From NCBI GenBank assembly GCA_000403035.1, contig AQSL01000156.1:1-45492 (forward strand): a stretch of 45,492 nucleotides of DNA, given 5' to 3'. The stretch is from Candidatus Latescibacter anaerobius SCGC AAA252-E07 (lineage in GTDB: Bacteria > Latescibacterota > Latescibacteria > Latescibacterales > Latescibacteraceae). The notes under the pieces were generated by a model. The model worked only from the letters and a program-made list of their open reading frames with translations, made no database searches and was not told where the DNA came from. The position numbers were made by a program, and so were the translations under genes. The first letter of the stretch is position 1. Every line of letters starts with the position of its first letter. Positions 44,751 to 45,492 of this stretch are shown one piece after another.

Positions 44751-45492
44751 CTATTCAAACCCAAAATTATATCGTATCTCGAAACGTTTATCACCCTGGT
44801 TAATTATCTCATCATAATTATAATGGAACTGTAATCTCAGATTTCTTTCAAGGATATATTGAAGCCCGATATCGTGGTAAAATCCTTTTTCTCTTCTATA
44901 AAGGAAATCTCGACCAACACCATACTGTCCGGTATATGACAAAAACCAGTCTTTCATGACAAATTCACCGAGCGTGATACGGCTTTTATCAAATAATATG
45001 TAATCGGAACTGGGATCATGCATTGGATTAAATCCCAGTCTTGACCGTGCAAAACTTCCGAAAAAAGAGGGTGTAATCTTGAACATATCTATTTTAAATA
45101 GTTTTTTTACACGCTCTTCAAAAGGCCTTAATAAGGGATTAAAATAATAATGGTCGATACCTGTCGTAAACGCGCGTGTTGCTGCTTCACCGATATTGTC
45201 CAATGATATTCCAAGCCTTGCAAGGATCTTTTCCTGAGTATTGTCGGAGGGATTATTACTGCTGAACCGTAACTCTATTATACCAAGGTCACCTGCATCA
45301 AAACGGGTCTGCGGGCCGCTCTGATTATAATAATCATTATTCTGAACATCCATACTCCCGCGGGCTTCCCGAATTCTGCCCGATTCCCTGTCAACAAAAT
45401 TAATGTGAAGAAATATTTCATTATCAACACCGGTAGAGTCATCAACAACAATAGTTTTTGCGCTGCCAGTCAGAATTGCCGGTTTCAGAACA
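44751..45492 (-). CDS. tamB: TamB-like translocation/assembly protein, C-terminal part (5' end outside window)
   Basis: Partial: the frame is open to the right edge (about 246 codons seen), so the Met codon at 45353 is internal. The sequence starts with PAILTGSAKTIV and alternates polar and hydrophobic residues like the beta-helical groove of TamB (DUF490). It then shows an ILARLGI segment and ends with amphipathic strands (LQFHYNYDEI, KRFEIRYNFGFE) typical of the TamB C-terminus. TamB spans the periplasm and moves lipids or helps barrel assembly with an Omp85 partner; bamA follows 125 nt downstream, an order common in FCB and Deltaproteobacteria. Confidence 0.8.
   Translation of the reverse strand, partial: VLKPAILTGSAKTIVVDDSTGVDNEIFLHINFVDRESGRIREARGSMDVQNNDYYNQSGPQTRFDAGDLGIIELRFSSNNPSDNTQEKILARLGISLDNIGEAATRAFTTGIDHYYFNPLLRPFEERVKKLFKIDMFKITPSFFGSFARSRLGFNPMHDPSSDYILFDKSRITLGEFVMKDWFLSYTGQYGVGRDFLYRREKGFYHDIGLQYILERNLRLQFHYNYDEIINQGDKRFEIRYNFGFE

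Overview
The window looks like chromosomal DNA from a Gram-negative bacterium with a full lipid A / outer-membrane biogenesis programme. It carries BamA, Skp, a TamB-like protein, an LptE-like lipoprotein and LpxA, LpxB, LpxC and LpxD. LpxC is fused to FabZ, a fusion known mainly from Bacteroidota and relatives. An oxidoreductase sits between lpxA and lpxB, and a long metallopeptidase / beta-propeller / barrel fusion is present. Together these suggest an uncultivated lineage of the FCB superphylum (Latescibacterota-, Zixibacteria- or KSB1-like), but this is inference from gene content, not a phylogeny. The standard genetic code fits, since TGA is used as a normal stop. I saw no tRNA, rRNA, CRISPR or transposase.

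Left part (1-12,963) is an accessory region, plus-stranded apart from a partial RnfG-like FMN-binding gene at the left edge. It contains a GH3-like lipoprotein with altered active-site motifs, then a co-directional block: a response regulator with an excisionase/MerR-type HTH, a hybrid histidine kinase whose extracytoplasmic sensor is a beta-propeller apparently inserted in a Cache-like fold, a compact MotA-like channel protein, a secreted NTF2/SnoaL-like protein, and two exported SMP-30/NHL-type beta-propellers. Both propeller genes are broken, one by an in-frame TGA and one by an extra base in an A8 run. The block ends in a chimeric ORF joining the start of a CBM9-like domain to the last ~38 codons of the GH3 gene. 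The shared GH3 tail plus 3' flank forms ~175-bp direct repeats bracketing ~9.7 kb.

Right part (13,035-45,492) is entirely minus-stranded and mostly core. In transcription order: tamB-like (partial), bamA, skp/ompH, lpxD, lpxC-fabZ, lpxA, Gfo/Idh oxidoreductase, lpxB; a Tat-exported DUF362 protein; ndk (frameshifted in an A9 run); then the DUF177-rpmF-plsX-fabH-fabD-fabG-acpP-fabF-rnc cluster; an acyl-CoA dehydrogenase; a LipM-like octanoyltransferase and pgi; a complete oligopeptide/dipeptide ABC importer; and a peptidase-propeller-barrel protein coupled to lptE. Fatty-acid synthesis supplies 3-hydroxyacyl-ACP for LpxA and LpxD, lipid A is built by the Lpx enzymes, and BamA, Skp and LptE handle outer-membrane protein and LPS assembly.

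The most unusual items are the propeller-sensing regulatory block, the GH3-tail duplication with its chimeric gene, and three disrupted genes, two of them by a single extra A in a poly-A run.
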